Origin: Euwallacea fornicatus
Taxonomy: Eukaryota; Arthropoda; Insecta; Coleoptera; Curculionidae
Reading direction: 5' to 3'
NCBI RefSeq assembly: GCF_040115645.1
Contig: NC_089566.1
Span: forward strand, 62,001 to 126,000
DNA length: 64,000 nucleotides
Shown: positions 21,086-33,279 of the stretch, piece by piece
Position numbering within the stretch: position 1 is the first letter of the stretch
How the letters are laid out: each line of letters begins with the position of its first letter
Notes under the pieces: generated by a model
Told to the model about the DNA's origin: nothing
Seen by the model: the letters and a program-made list of their open reading frames with translations, nothing else
Database searches by the model: none
Position numbers and translations under genes: made by a program

Positions 21086-21549
21086 GGTTGTTCCTAAAAA
21101 TCAAAATCTTAATGTCTGCTTAATGTCATAAAGACTATCGTTTTTTATTATTTTGGTAAGAAAATAAGCACTATTTTCCTAATTGTTTTTATTTTTCTCG
21201 CAATAACAACATATATTCAAACGTTATTTTGTTTATGTTTTTAAATTCATTTAAAAAATACTAATTTTACTAAATTTTAAAATTGAAACAAATATAATTA
21301 TTTTTGAAGTAAAAAACTTTTTCACTTCCAGAAAAAATAAAATGTTTAATTAATGCTTTTTTAGGAAATACCCGAATTTTATCAAAAGTTAAAACAAAAT
21401 GATAGTTTTTTTTAATGAAATAGGAATTTTAAATTAAAAGTTTCGTGTCAGTCATGAAAACATTATTATGGGGTAGTTCAGGTTACTTTCCAGTCGATCT
21501 CCCAAAAAAAAGGGGGAAAACAATTACCAAAATTACCAAATTCATCCAT
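21086..21549. other. AT-rich inner end of left arm
   Basis: No ORF. The arm similarity to 31865-32330 ends near TTCATCCAT at about 21541-21549. Confidence 0.6.
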
Positions 21550-21699
21550 TCATTACATGAATTAATATGAAAATAATGAAAATAGTAACATCTGTTTATT
21601 TATCAACATTTATTCTAACAAATATAAAGAAATGGTAGGGAAATAGTAAAGGGATCTAAAAAACAAATTTATGAAAATTTGCTATATTTATACCCAACA

Positions 21700-22510
21700 C
21701 TATCTAGCACCATCACTTCCAAATAAGTTGTATTTTGACTCATTGCTAAAAACGACTCGTTTCCAATCTTCTTCGGTCCAATTAACATGAATTTCAGCAA
21801 AATATAATCTTGCTTTTATGTAAGATCACAAAACCAGGCCATATTTTAGTTAACCATCGACATCTTCTTAAATTTATGTGTCCGTTCTTTCTATGTCACA
21901 ATACCGCGTCCCATAGTTAAAGACGTTATTATAGGACAATTAGAGTGATGATCCTCTGGGTGTCTGGTGCCCAGATGTGACCCAAGTGAGGGTGAAAAAC
22001 CAGAAGCACAGGTAGCATTTAAGGGAATGGGAAAAAGGAAGAGGCTCATCCGGGCAGTCCCGAATACGACGAACTGAGATGAGGCAGGCCTCGGTCCGCT
22101 TGCTCCTTTTTTCTTATGTTTTTTATCTTTAATTAATAAACGCACGTTTATGGCTTTTATTCTGGAACTGTGATTTCTTTGGTAGATATAACCACCATCC
22201 CATATCTATTCTAGTATTAGAATTTGATGTCCTATTGAATCCCGATATTACATTTATGTTCTTCCTACGAAGAAGAGTTTTTTGGTAGTTTTGAAACTGT
22301 GAAGGACCTACGTACCTCTCTCAAACCTCGACGACCTGTGCGATTCATAATTCCAGTAGGAATAGTTTCATTGATGATACTCATAATGTTTGAAAATAAA
22401 GTCAACAAATTATTTCGTGATAGTCGTATAATCTTCTTATCTAATCTACGTGAAGTTTTTCGCGATCGACCTAAACTTTTCTTGGGTTTCATAGTTCCTT
22501 CACGTTTAAA
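21700..22510 (-). pseudogene. Tc1-type transposase relic split by ~400 bp
   Basis: Minus strand: KSLGRSRKTSRRLDKKIIRL and IPTGIMNRTGRRGLREV (N-terminal linker region, 22492-22265), then, after an unrelated stretch at about 21870-22260, RLYFAEIHVNWTEEDWKRVV with FSNESKYNLFGSDGA (first catalytic block, about 21715-21830). The catalytic D is replaced by N in FSNES. The intervening ~400 bp (GTGTCTGGTGCCCAGATG) is unassigned. Confidence 0.7.
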
Positions 22511-23402
22511 ATGATTTAATATTCGCGAAACTGTCGTTTTTCTAAATAGTAATTAACTTACAATAAAGTTTTGCTTGGCAACCTCATTAAGTAGCTGTAG
22601 TATTCTCTCTTGCAAATTACTAAAAACAGCAACACCTTAAGGCATACTAATATATGTTTCAATTGCAAACAAATTGGAATTTCCATTAAAAATTTTTTTA
22701 GAAAAAATGATTAAAAAAATTCGGTTTCGACCATTTTGTCCAGGCTGAAAACTAAATTTGTCTGTAGATTTACCTGTTTACATACATAGTTCAAAGCCAA
22801 TTATATTTGGAATATACTCGTATTACCAATTGTATACTAATTATAACGTAGTAATCTAGAGTGTTTACCTATAAAATTTTAACAAAATATTTGAAATTTT
22901 GAAAGAGTTCCAACCTTTTTTTCCAATACTCCATCCTTTATCGTTCTTTCAAATTTAACAGGTTCTTTTCGAATAAAAAAATCCGCATTTCATACTTGTA
23001 CACATCGTAATATGCATATATAGCTCTTCCAGTTTTCGAGTTAAAGTTCTATAGCTTATAATACGAAGTCCTAATGTTGATATTCTCAAAGATATGAAAA
23101 TTTCTCAGAAATAAATATCATCCGCTAGGTTTAATAGAGCCATAGTATGGATAACATGCTTCATCAAAACATTTTCAAAATCAGTTTTATCGAAATCACC
23201 GATTTTTTTTCCAACATTTTTTTGGCAATATAGAATATTTTATATACTGTTTGCATTGTTTGTAATCATTATAAACGTTATTACTATGAACTCTTTTCAG
23301 ATGTGAAATAAAATTTGATGAAGATTTTGTTCTCGATATTAAAATTTTTTCCCGTAAACATTTTCTACATTGGGCTATATTTTTGTGGAAATAAATTTTT
23401 CT
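22511..23402. other. AT-rich intergenic stretch
   Basis: No ORF above about 60 codons that looks real. A CAACACCTTAAGG motif at about 22641 weakly resembles mariner-element ends. Nothing else seen. Confidence 0.6.
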
Positions 23403-23585
23403 TTAACAAATTTTGAAAAAAGTTCTATCCACAACTGAAATAGTTATAGTGCCCTTAGATGTCGAGGGTTGACTTTTTACTTCTTCATCGGACGAATTGA
23501 TTCTTTCATCATCGACATCAGTTTCTACAGACACATTGGTTAAAATGCTTACTGAAGCCATAGACATAGATTCATCGAAATCCAT
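23403..23585 (-). CDS. Hypothetical acidic ORF fragment
   Basis: On the minus strand from ATG 23585: MDFDESMSMASVSILTNVSV, then DVDDERINSSDEEVK and SQPSTSKGTI, to a stop at 23403. About 60 residues. Acidic, serine-rich leaders with a 'SQPSTSKG'-like piece are common at the N-terminus of piggyBac and zinc-finger transposases, so it could be a first exon or a relic; no catalytic domain follows. Low confidence that it is a gene. Confidence 0.3.
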   Translation of the reverse strand: MDFDESMSMASVSILTNVSVETDVDDERINSSDEEVKSQPSTSKGTITISVVDRTFFKIC

Positions 23586-23779
23586 TTTTGTTTGATTTTC
23601 CTCTAATTTAAATGAAAAACAAAATGTAATAAATAAGTAGTAAAATAAGAAAAAGTACAAATCGTCAACAAATTAACATAATAAATAAATTATTTGATTG
23701 GGTAATTACCGAAATTTTTGTAAAAATTTAAAACACAATGAACTCATGCACGGGACGGGCGTACTAAAGTGAATGTTAC

Positions 23780-24200
23780 TATACAGGGTGTTTGGTTGTT
23801 TGGTTTACCGATACACATCCGAAAGAGGGTGAAAGGTAAGATGATTGTGAACGTATTTGACCATATACATATACTATTATACAAAGTGTCACGCATTTCC
23901 AGATATCGACACTTTTCCGAATTTTACCAAATTTGCCGTTTACTTCTGTATAAGTTACAACAAAAATTTAATAGAACATTTGTTGCGACTATCGGTTTTC
24001 GCATAAACTTGAATATGTATTTTATCGATATCAAACATGTAGTAGTATCTGCATATGAAAAAAAATTGTGATGCTTTAAAATTTCATAAATGAATTTCTC
24101 TAATGTCAAACCTTGACTTTGTAAGTAAATAAAGAGAAACATGCAAATGGAAGAGTCGTTCAAATATCTTTAAAAACCTCTTTGACCATTGCTCTTTCGA
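23780..24200. mobile_element. Mariner-type terminus and non-coding body
   Basis: TATACAGGGTGTTTGGTTGT at 23782 has the form of a mariner-type left end (TA then CAGGGTG). No matching right end or transposase was found nearby; probably a truncated or internally deleted copy. Confidence 0.45.
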
Positions 24201-24309
24201 ATGATGTATTGAAAGGCGCATAAAATTATATTTTAAAGTAGTATGAGATCAACATTCTCTGGTATTCTACTTGTTTAAAAATCGTATATAGAAAATTATA
24301 GGAAGAATA

Positions 24310-25304
24310 AAAATACCAACCATGGTAAAATTTTTTCGCAGTACAATTCGAACCATCATTAAAAACTATAATAATCGAGGAAATACAAGCAATAAAGCAA
24401 GATTTGGTCGCCCAAGAAAATTAAATGAAAGAGATGTGTGATCACTTTTAAAAAGAGTTTCTTCAGCACCCAAAACAAGTGCTCCAAAACTTGCTATAGA
24501 GATTAAAAATGATATAGGAAAGACTGTTAGTGATGATACAGTAAGACGTATATTGCGATCAAATAACTATCAAAGAAGAAAACTATTTATATCTTCAGCA
24601 AACAGATAGAAAAGACTAGAGGGTGATAATAATCACTTAAACAAACGCTTCAAGTTTTAGAAAACCGTACTATTTAGCAATAAAAGTAAATTTAACATTT
24701 TTGGATGTGACGGACAGGGTAAAGTATGGAAAAGGTAATTAAGAGTTCACACTTCAAAATTTAGTGTCGTTTATTAAATATTGAGGAGGTAACGTCATGG
24801 TTTGAGTATCAATATCAGCGGCCGAGATTGGAAAATTAGTTTTCATTGATAATAAATACCACGAACTATCTACAATGTTTAAAAATATTGTAAGACAATT
24901 TGATTCAATTAGTCAAAAAACTGAAGTTTGGCGATCGTTGAATATTTCAACAAAACAATGATCCTAAACATACAGTTCGGGCTGTTCGTGAATCAATTTT
25001 ATATAATGTATCTGAAAAATTGCACACACCTCCTCAGTCGCCTAATTTGAACCCTATAGAACACCTATGGGATGCATTAAAAAGAAAGACTAAAAGATTA
25101 AAAATAATTAAGAACATTAAAAAACAAACATTAAAACGCGCTTTACAAACTTCGTGGGTAAAAAGACCCTCTGACGTTACAGAAAATTTAATTCAATACC
25201 AAAACGTTTTGAAGCAGAGTTTGACTCAAATAGAGGGAAATATTAAATACAAACTAATAGATAAATTATATCTAAAAGTCTATGTAGACTTTTGTGGGCT
25301 ATAA
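24310..25304 (+). pseudogene. Tc1-type transposase relic
   Basis: Plus strand, several stops: STIRTIIKNYNNRG (HTH), GRPRKLNERDV, TSAPKLAIEIKNDIGKTV, VRRILRSNNYQRRK, then FSNKSKFNIFGCDGQGKVW (first catalytic block, D changed), GRDWKISF, and finally an open C-terminal part HTPPQSPNLNPIEHLWDALK at 25020-25304. Inactive. Confidence 0.8.
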
Positions 25305-26494
25305 ATTCTTGATTTTTAATTTTTATTTACACAGGAATGTAAATAAATAATTTTTTTTATATTTATGTATTGTTACTAGAGTAGTATCGTTACATAACTA
25401 ACAAAAGAAGAAAGTGCATTCACTAATTTATTAGTTATATACAATTTACAGAGTGTATGTAGACATTTGAGACTGACTGTACGAACACCCCTTCGATTTC
25501 GACGTTTGATATACTGTAAATCGTTAAAACAAATTGAACACTTCATATTAGCACGCCACTGCTGTAGGGTATTTACGTTTTTCAAGTGATTAATTTTTCC
25601 TATTTTTATCAAATAATTCTAGAAATCTTTGAATCTATAATGTATTATCAGTAATATAACGTTAAAAATAGGATTTATGGTAATTTTCAATAACTCATTT
25701 CGAAATGAGTCTTGTGTAAACGAGGAATTTAAAGCGTATACGTTTCACAATACGAATGCAATGGAGATTGTTGGATTGACACTATGGTTAAAACCACAGT
25801 GTCAATCTTAATAAGGAGTAAGGAGTGAAAGGTTCTTTATGTAAGGGAACCCTTATAGAAAAATGACGGGTTCCCAACATACGGTCATCCCAGGGCAATT
25901 TACTAAGACACCGTAATGCGTAGGCGTAGCCTAAGGGGGCATTACAACACTCATAAGGTGTTAATAGTGGTCGGAGTTACAAAAATAAAAACCTCTGCTG
26001 GCACTCGTACATCCAGAAGATGATATCGGGTGATACCACTTGTGGAAATCACAATTTTCATGATAGTTTTATTTATTGCTAACAACTAACGATCCAGAAA
26101 ACCATCTTAAACCACCTTCGAATATCAAACAAATATCGTCGATAATACGGCCTATACAACAAAACACGCAGTATAAACTATATAGATCCATTCGAGGCTT
26201 ACTAACGAAAATAAATTGAAAAAAAGGATCGACAGGTAGAGAGGCAGAGAACTAAATCGATTCAGGGGCATAAAATACGGCGATGTTGGAAAGGTACCTA
26301 CAGTATACAACAGTTCTATTCGTACACCTGCATTTTTAATGTAAAAGACTCTCTAAATGCTTTTAAATTTATTTTTAACAATATTTATTTCATTATTGTG
26401 ATCAATAAATATGTTGTGAACAATTATATAATGTTCATGAATTTTTATCTTCTAATCTACCATAGATAATTAATTAAATTTACAAAAATGTATT
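25305..26494. other. Unassigned stretch with a 15-bp-arm hairpin
   Basis: No credible ORF. GATTGACACTATGGT (25774-25788) pairs with ACCACAGTGTCAATC (25793-25807) with one mismatch. The region 25800-26050 is less AT-rich and may be part of an unrecognised element (for example a SINE or non-coding end of a retroelement). Confidence 0.45.
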
Positions 26495-26496
26495 TA

Positions 26497-26965
26497 CAGT
26501 GCGCGACAATAAAATAGCACACAGTGAAACTTATGTCAAAAGTCATTTGTAATGCATTTTATTTAATAATTTTTTGTTAACTTATGTAATACATAACAAA
26601 GGAGAATGATTGCTTTACAATTTTTATGGAAATGAGGTATTAATAAATAATACAATCAAAATCGTGAAAAGTTAACGCGTCAAAATAATAGCACATTTTG
26701 GTTTGATTTATCTCTGCGGTGATTCAGCGAATAGTAATTTGAAGTATTTATGCTTAATCTTTTTTTTATGAAGGATGAAACCCATACGCAATATAAATAA
26801 ACACAAATACCATTCAATTTTCGAAGTCATGGGGCGAGGTACAAAGTTAAATGAGAGTGAAATCGCTAAGATTCTATGCCTATGGAAAGAAAAATATTCC
26901 ATATTAAGAATTGCCAAAATTGTGGGTAGAAGCCGCCAAGTAATATACAGGGTGTCCCGAAATTA
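26497..26965 (+). pseudogene. Tc1-type element, left end and N-terminus
   Basis: CAGTGCGCGACAATAAAATA after TA (26495-26496) resembles a Tc1 terminus. ATG 26830 opens MGRGTKLNESEIAKILCLWK and IAKIVGRSRQVIY, the Tc1 helix-turn-helix. The frame is cut at about 26946 by a mariner-type terminus (TACAGGGTGTCCCG). No C-terminal part is found. Confidence 0.75.
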
Positions 26966-27626
26966 AAGCACCATATTTAAACAACGTAAATTAGGTCAAA
27001 AAATAACACCAAAACTTTAAATAAAACAATGTCGGAAAATGCTTCCTTAATGAGGTATGCCTCTTTAAAGACGTAACTCTGATGATGGTAATTTTGAAAT
27101 ATTTCCAAAACGGTGCAAGATAACTTTATGAAATTTGGTACGATTTTATACCTTATAAGCCTCAATTGACTGATGTGGCTGAATGGAAATTATTTCGTCA
27201 GAGGCGTGCTGCACGGGTAGTGTCGGGGTTAAAAAATGCTAGATTTTTTTTATGTGCCCCATTTTTTAGTTGCTGATGCAAAATTATGAAACCATATACG
27301 CTTCCAGAAAAAAAAGACACTCTTGGTTCACGATGCTAGGACGCTTCGTTTTCGAATAAAATGAATTTAAACATTACAATGCATGACAAATACAAATGAT
27401 TTACTTTCTGTGAAAACTTCTTCTGAAAAAAAAAGGAGCCATTATTTAGTGCATTCTGCAAAAACGCGAAGACTTAGCTATGAACACCCTAGTACCATTC
27501 GATGGGTATTTAAAAACTACATATCCTGGTAAGTTAAAAAATATGGCATTGCATTTAAATTAATCCAGTTATAGCCACTTAAAGTCCTCATTTGAATAGT
27601 TTTAATTTGTGCACACCCTGTATAAG
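26946..27626. mobile_element. Non-autonomous mariner-type element inside the Tc1 relic
   Basis: Starts TACAGGGTGTCCCGAAATTA and ends with the complement of TACAGGGTGTGCACAAATTA; the outer 10 bp and AAATTAAA pair. About 680 bp with no transposase ORF. A MITE or deletion derivative. Confidence 0.6.
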
Positions 27627-28043
27627 CTGGCAAGTTTTTCATGATTGGGATATAAAGTATGATCCATTATTACACTACACTGTAAATTACGCTTACATAA
27701 CTTAAATACTGCTTAAGTGGTTAAAACATGAAAATTAGGCCAAATTTTTACAAAATTTAAATGATTTCAAAAACCGTAAGTGCTAGGTATTGTAAACCTT
27801 ATTAAAACACACATTTATTTTGATCGGAGAATCCAAAAATGCAACAATATACAAGGGGTTCCATTTAAAAAAACACGACTTTGATACTTTTAGCACTTTT
27901 GGGACACCCTGTATAATATGAAAATAATTTTAAAAAATAGCCATAATAGATCCCCATATGACCCAAAAGAAAAATTTTTAGAAAACCTCGTATTTTGGCC
28001 ACAATATTCCGAGCCGTATAGCGTGAATAACCCTGTATATTCT
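27627..28043. mobile_element. Two further mariner-type ends
   Basis: GGGACACCCTGTATAATATG at about 27901 and AATAACCCTGTATATTCTG at about 28027 look like right termini of related elements. Left ends are not resolved; the region appears to be nested debris. Confidence 0.45.
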
Positions 28044-28087
28044 GAGCACTGGGTTCTTTATTTTAAAAAATAAAGAACCCAGTGCTC
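28044..28087. repeat. Perfect 44-bp palindrome (21-bp arms)
   Basis: GAGCACTGGGTTCTTTATTT plus T forms the left arm (28044-28064); the exact complement follows after AA (28067-28087). No element ends or ORF explain it. Confidence 0.9.
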
Positions 28088-29443
28088 CATTCACCTCAAG
28101 AATTTTTATATATTTTGACTTTTGCGAACATGTTTGAGTTTTTAGTGAATTCCAAGAGGTTCAGCCAGAAGTGACAATAATATTTAGGGATCCAACCAAA
28201 GTAATAATATTACCATTAATGGTTCATTTGAAAAAGCTGATAATTGTGCGGTTGAAATTTCTCGGGAATGAGATTTTACCTTTTTTTTTGGGTTGAATAC
28301 ATTTTTTTTTGCTTTAAACAGTCTTTTAGCCACTTGATAAGGACTGAACAGTCTTTTTGTTGGAGTTGGCTTATATTTAAGTGAAAATAGTCATGTTGGA
28401 TATTGATAATTGTAAACTTTAAAAATATTGTTAAATAAGTGATTGAACAAAATCAAAAGAACAACATTATAAAGTTTTGAAGTTTGAAATAGAACATCCA
28501 TCCACATGTTATTCTTGCATTAGTTCAGTCTTTTCATTTTGATTTTGAAATTATCAGGTTTTGTAATAGGTGTGTAATGTGCAATATACATATTAAGGTA
28601 AAACAATGTTACCTTGATAACAGTAATTTTTATAATTTTACACAGCAAATTTTTATACCTACAATTGACAAAAAATTTAAATTGAAGTCAAATATACATT
28701 TCTGTGATATGAAACTCATGGGCTCATGGGCTATTATAAAGCTTCGTTAAGCATTATTAAGGTTTTAGGTGTATTATTATTTTGATGATGAAACGGAACC
28801 ATGTAAAGAGCTTAGCACAAATCAGCTGGCAATGAATAACTTAATTTTCAGGTTCACATAAAGTCAAAATTTCTAATATTTCATTTATACTGTATATTTT
28901 TATTAACTCAATTAAAGGAATGGTGCCTTAATTCATTCTTTTCCATTTACTGCTCGCAGTCTCTATGAAGACTGATTTGTTTCTTTTAACTGAACATTGA
29001 CATTATTTATTTATTTATTTATGCAGCTTAACGACTACTTTTATATAATGTAATATGGAAAAGTTGATTGCTTATTAAAAAATACATTTTTAATTAAAAA
29101 CATTTTTTAATTACCGAAAAAATTTACACGTGATTCTAAACATAATCAAAAATGAAAATTAAAGTTTGCAGATTCAGATAATATTTTATGTATTTTCCAA
29201 AAAGTCACAAAAGTATTGGTAAATGAGTACTTAGAAAAAATAAATAAAAATTACCGTTTAACTTCTATCGCTATTTACAGTATAGTCGTTATAATAAGAA
29301 TACAAAAAATCATTGAAACGTCCAATCTACCGGAAATGTTGACAATCTGACCAAAAATTCATTTTTTGTTTGTTTTTTTTTCAATAACCGATGTAGATAC
29401 GAAAAAACCACAAGATCTTAAACAGTTTATTAATAAAATTAAG
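28088..29443. other. AT-rich intergenic stretch, nothing identified
   Basis: No ORF, no repeat match in the window and no terminal motif. Short TTTA runs only. Confidence 0.6.
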
Positions 29444-29447
29444 AAGT

Positions 29448-29813
29448 TGTAATGTACCCACTCATATCGAATGGAAACAACCAGACATAATTACAGAACA
29501 ATTAGGACGTCACTATGTTAGTACAACAAATTCATAATTAACGAGGCCTTAGGTCTAAATCCATTTCACTGTAATTAAATAGGTTAAAGGTCTAAATCTA
29601 CCCTTAACGATATCTAGAGATACGAAATAGTATATAAGAACACAAACGCAAGAGTTCAAAAAAGAATTCGAGAAAAGCAGTTAAGAAACGAAAATCGACT
29701 TTGTTCGTGCTAACAGAAATTTACAACCTGTGTTCGTAATCTTGTACCTTTGAGTTTGTTAAATAAAGGTGTTTTACTGAATTCGCGTTTAGTTTCCACC
29801 CTGTCACACTACA
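29448..29813 (+). mobile_element. Solo LTR with 4-bp target duplication AAGT
   Basis: 366 bp, TGTAATGTACCCACTC...GTCACACTACA, flanked by AAGT at 29444-29447 and 29814-29817. Inside, in the right order for an LTR, are a TATA-like AGTATATAAG (about 29628) and an AAATAAAG polyadenylation-type signal (about 29760). TGTA/TACA ends and a 4-bp duplication fit a Ty3/gypsy LTR. No internal region is present. Confidence 0.7.
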
Positions 29814-29817
29814 AAGT

Positions 29818-30549
29818 CATCGTGTATTGTAGCATTTACCATCCACGCATTGCTAAATGGTCAGAGAGAAAAGAGGCCCTGACCACTGAAAAAATATCAT
29901 TCTATAGATTAACAAAATTATTTGACTTGATCAATAATGTAAGTTCTCCGTCATAAACTATATTACAAATTTTAACCAACTATCTCAAAAACTACAGAAG
30001 CTGCAAAGAAAAACCTGACTTTTTTAAAAATTTAAACACCCTGTAGATTGGTAACGAAGCTTTCGCGATCCTACGTTTATATGACATTTTAGGCGTGAAA
30101 TGAGCCAAAGAATTACCCCCTTTCGTATGTACATCTTCGGTGATGGAGATTAAAAGAAAAAAACTGTTATTACTAATGATCAACTATTTCTGATATGCAC
30201 GGTCCGACAGATAATAGAAGAGTGTCTTATTATATCAGGACGCAAAAAAAAAAAATATCAAGCATCGCTCCAGACACCCATACATCGAACCTGGTGTGAT
30301 TATATAATCCTGGAGGGACTAGACCAAACATATCTATCTAAAATATGTGTCTTATGGAAGTGATACCTTCATAAATTTTGCCTTATAAAAGAAAGCATTA
30401 TCCAACAGTACACGATAATTAGGAACACCCTGTATAATTATATATATATGTTTACAAATATGACAAATTCTTTAGTGAAAAATATGATATTATTTTAATT
30501 TGGTCTTGATTAATAAAAACCGTTGCCACAATCGCTTTTTCATATACAT
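29818..30549. other. Non-coding stretch with mariner-type ends
   Basis: AAACACCCTGTAGATTGG at about 30033 and GGAACACCCTGTATAATTAT at about 30422 have the form of right termini. No ORF is credible. Confidence 0.5.
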
Positions 30550-30941
30550 GTAAGATTCTATGTCCAAGGGTGGAGATAAAAAAAACAATTCTCAGAGCAC
30601 TTCTTTATTCTTCGCGAACCAAAAATGGAATCCCGATACAACCCGGTATCCATATACAGCACACATCCCCTCTTTTTGAGAGAACCGATAAAATGGAAGG
30701 GCTGTCCACCCTTTTTCCCACGGGTACCAAACCCCTAAACGTTATTCTCACCTACGCTAAAGGAATTTGTAAACAACCCTCTCTTCCCACGCTAATCCGG
30801 GAAATAGCTTGGTAGGGGATTCATGATAGCCCTTTTACCATTTTCTTGGTGGCACTTATCTTTGGAGGAATTTAGAGCCAGAACCCCGTGATACTTTCAG
30901 ATAATTGATTAATAGTTTCAACATGGACAGAGAATGCTCAC
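30550..30941 (-). mobile_element. Dispersed element X, copy 1
   Basis: 392 bp flanked by ATACAT at 30544-30549 and 30942-30947. It aligns nearly end to end, with a ~60-bp gap, with 59230-59682 in the opposite orientation. Shared features on the complement strand include a TTTACAAATTCC/TTTATAAATTCC promoter-like word and AATAAAGAAGTGCTC, as in an LTR, but the ends (GTAAGATT / GAATGCT) are not TG...CA. Confidence 0.65.
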
Positions 30942-30999
30942 ATACATATTTAGGATAATTATTTTAGTAACGATTAAAACATTTTGTTTAATCCATTCC

Positions 31000-31625
31000 G
31001 TTGCTACTTTTAGAGCTTGAGTTGCGTCGGAGTGTGAAACTTTATTAAGTAGTTCTTCTTGGATTTCACCATCACTTTTTTGAGAATCATTATCGGTGTT
31101 ACATTTGCCTTCCAGATTTAAATCTTCTACTATTGTGTCTTTATTCTATTCTTTCACATTAAAAATTGTACATTCAAAGGGTACTATAGTTTGTAGAAGC
31201 ACGATAGTCTCTTCTAGGGCATTATAAAGACTTTTTCTTCATCGAAATGCTGCTTTATAATAGACAACGCCAAATCGTTTTTATCAACCTCATTAGTTTT
31301 TGTTTTTGTATTTTGCTAGTATTTCATAATAGTTTGAAGGACATAACTTTTTCCGTGAAACTGTCAAATTAATAACTGCATCTCATAAAGTAAATTTCTT
31401 CAAAGCTTCTCCCATTGTATCGTCTACAGCGACGATGGAACTCAGAATACTGTTTCTGTAGTACAGTTTTGTAAGCCTTGGTATATTCTGATCCATAGGT
31501 TGGTTTAGAGGGGTGACGCTTGGTGGCATGAAGATTACAAAAAACATCCGTCACTTTTTCAATTCTTTAATGGCTGGATGCTATGGGGCATTTTCTAACA
31601 GTAATAAAGTTTTTTCAGGGAGATT
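31000..31625 (-). pseudogene. pogo/jerky-type (DDE_1) transposase relic
   Basis: Minus strand pieces in shifting frames: LLLLENAP (second catalytic block, D replaced), MPPSVTPLNQPMDQNI (the 'P..T..LIQPMDQ' motif of the pogo/Tigger/jerky family), then YKTVLQKQYSEF, DAVINLTVSRKKLCP and a C-terminal VSHSDATQALKVATEWIKQN. Stops and frameshifts throughout. No ends were located. Confidence 0.7.
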
Positions 31626-32339
31626 TTAAGACTTTAAGAAACACTTAACCTGAAATTAATTTAGTATCCGGAAAGGCGTATACTATACATATAGAATTAA
31701 TATAACGTTACTTCAGGGAGTAATTGTTGATAGAACCAGTTTTTAAAAAGTTTGGATGCCATCCATGCATTTCTGGTGCTCTTATACACAGTGTGACTCA
31801 TTTCAAATGAAAACACCTGTAATGTATAATGTAACTTTTGCATTTGTAACTCGATTTCAAAAAAATGGATGAACTTGGTAATTTTGGTAATTGTTTTCCC
31901 CCTTTTTTTTGGGAGATCGACTGGAAAGTAACCTGAACTACCCTGTAGAATAATAATGTTTTCATGACTGACACGAAACTTTTAATTTAAAATTCCTATT
32001 TCATTAAAAAAAACTATCATTTTGTTTTAACTTTTGATAAAATTCGGGTATTTCCTAAAAAAGCATTAATTAAACATTTTATTTTTTCTGGAAGTGAAAA
32101 AGTTTTTTACTTCAAAAATAATTATATTTGTTTCAATTTTAAAATTTAGTAAAATTAGTATTTTTTAAATGAATTTAAAAACATAAACAAAATAACGTTT
32201 GAATATATGTTGTTATTGCGAGAAAAATAAAAACAATTAGGAAAATAGTGCTTATTTTCTTACTAAAATAATAAAAAACGATAGTCTTATGACATTAAGC
32301 AGACATTAAGATTTTGATTTTTAGGAACAACCTGTGATT

Positions 32340-32612
32340 TTTCTAGAATGAATGAGAGAAATAGAGAAATGGCGGATGGAATTTATTCAAGAAACCACAG
32401 AATTTGGAAGACTAAACGACGAAGACGGAACAAAATTCGACGGATCCTAGAGGAAGTTTTAGTCGACACTGGCGACGACTCGAACCGAAGAACCGACGAC
32501 GAGGGACCATCCAAAATTTTTCCTAAAAACATAGTCGAATCTAGAAAAGCCAATTCTGGTCGGTTTCTTCCTCAGAGAACCCTGGGAAAAATTTGCGTTT
32601 TTTTTCTACCAC
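32340..32612 (+). repeat. Repeat unit M1, right arm
   Basis: Mirror of 20810-21085. The 100-codon frame starting MNERNREMADGIY is open here too, with three residue changes. Its last ~30 codons read through the direct repeat into the truncated end of MDMKK copy B2 on the other strand, so at least that tail is not a conserved protein. Confidence 0.5.
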
Positions 32613-32626
32613 GAAGTTCTGCTTTT

Positions 32627-32961
32627 CTACTTTCTACTTGCAAATTGTAATGATACAGTCTCTTCTCCACGGTAGATGTAAAGCTCTACAATCAGTGTGT
32701 GTTCATCTTCGTCGTCCGATTCACCGTTATCAAACGTCGTTATATCGGTGTCCTTTAGAAAGAAAAACCCTTTCCCATTTTCGTCTTCGAAAGTCATATT
32801 AACGCCCTGATATACTCTTACGATTACGTCTGCCAGTTCGACAGAGCCCTTCTTTGGTATTTCACGACATTGAAGCTCGACATTTTCTTCTTCACTATCT
32901 TAGCCTTCTGCCGTTCACGTTGGAAGTGACGAAAATCCATTATCAGTTTTTTCATATCCAT
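32627..32961 (-). pseudogene. MDMKK ORF, copy B2, frameshifted
   Basis: ATG at 32961 on the minus strand, stop at 32627-32629. Compared with B1, it carries two extra bases at about 32843-32850 (GGGCTCTGTCGAAC against GGGCTATCGAAC), which shift the frame after the basic helix. Otherwise it matches B1, including the truncated end. Shares the heat-shock-type promoter. Confidence 0.6.
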
Positions 32962-33279
32962 TTTATCTAAAAAAAAAACTACCTTCACTGGTTTTTATCA
33001 CTGGTTCAATGCGTACGAACCTATTCCGAGTCCCATCAGCCTGTCGGATATCAGGTGCGAAGTATTTTCGCTGTCCGATCTCTCTCAGGATGTGGAGTAG
33101 ATTTTAGGAATTTGTAAATATGTATATATACTTGTACAAAATAAATGAAAAAAAACTTATATTTGATTTTGAATTATTCGAGTGTATTCACTAAGTGGTT
33201 GTGGGAGCTATGTGGTTCGACCCAAGTTTCCCGGTGGCGAGGGAAGAGAGAACGAATTGCCTTGGTGGCTGGCTACGGT

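Larger units (their letters stand above)
12275..21549 (+). repeat. Left arm of a large inverted duplication
   Basis: Pairs with 31865-41465 as reverse complement. Paired anchors keep an almost constant coordinate sum: 14451+39257 = 53708, 18529+34897 = 53426, 21070+32348 = 53418; the shift reflects mainly a 310-bp indel. Translated pieces differ by 2 of 120 and about 4 of 117 residues between arms, so identity is in the high nineties. Inside are two MDMKK ORFs and relics of mariner-like, BEL and piggyBac elements. Confidence 0.9.

Noticed and set aside
32348..32650. 100-residue basic protein MNERNREMADGIY...
   Set aside because: Another frame of the same DNA is the one conserved between units M1 and M2, and the tail of the ORF reads antisense into the MDMKK ORF; kept only as part of repeat M.
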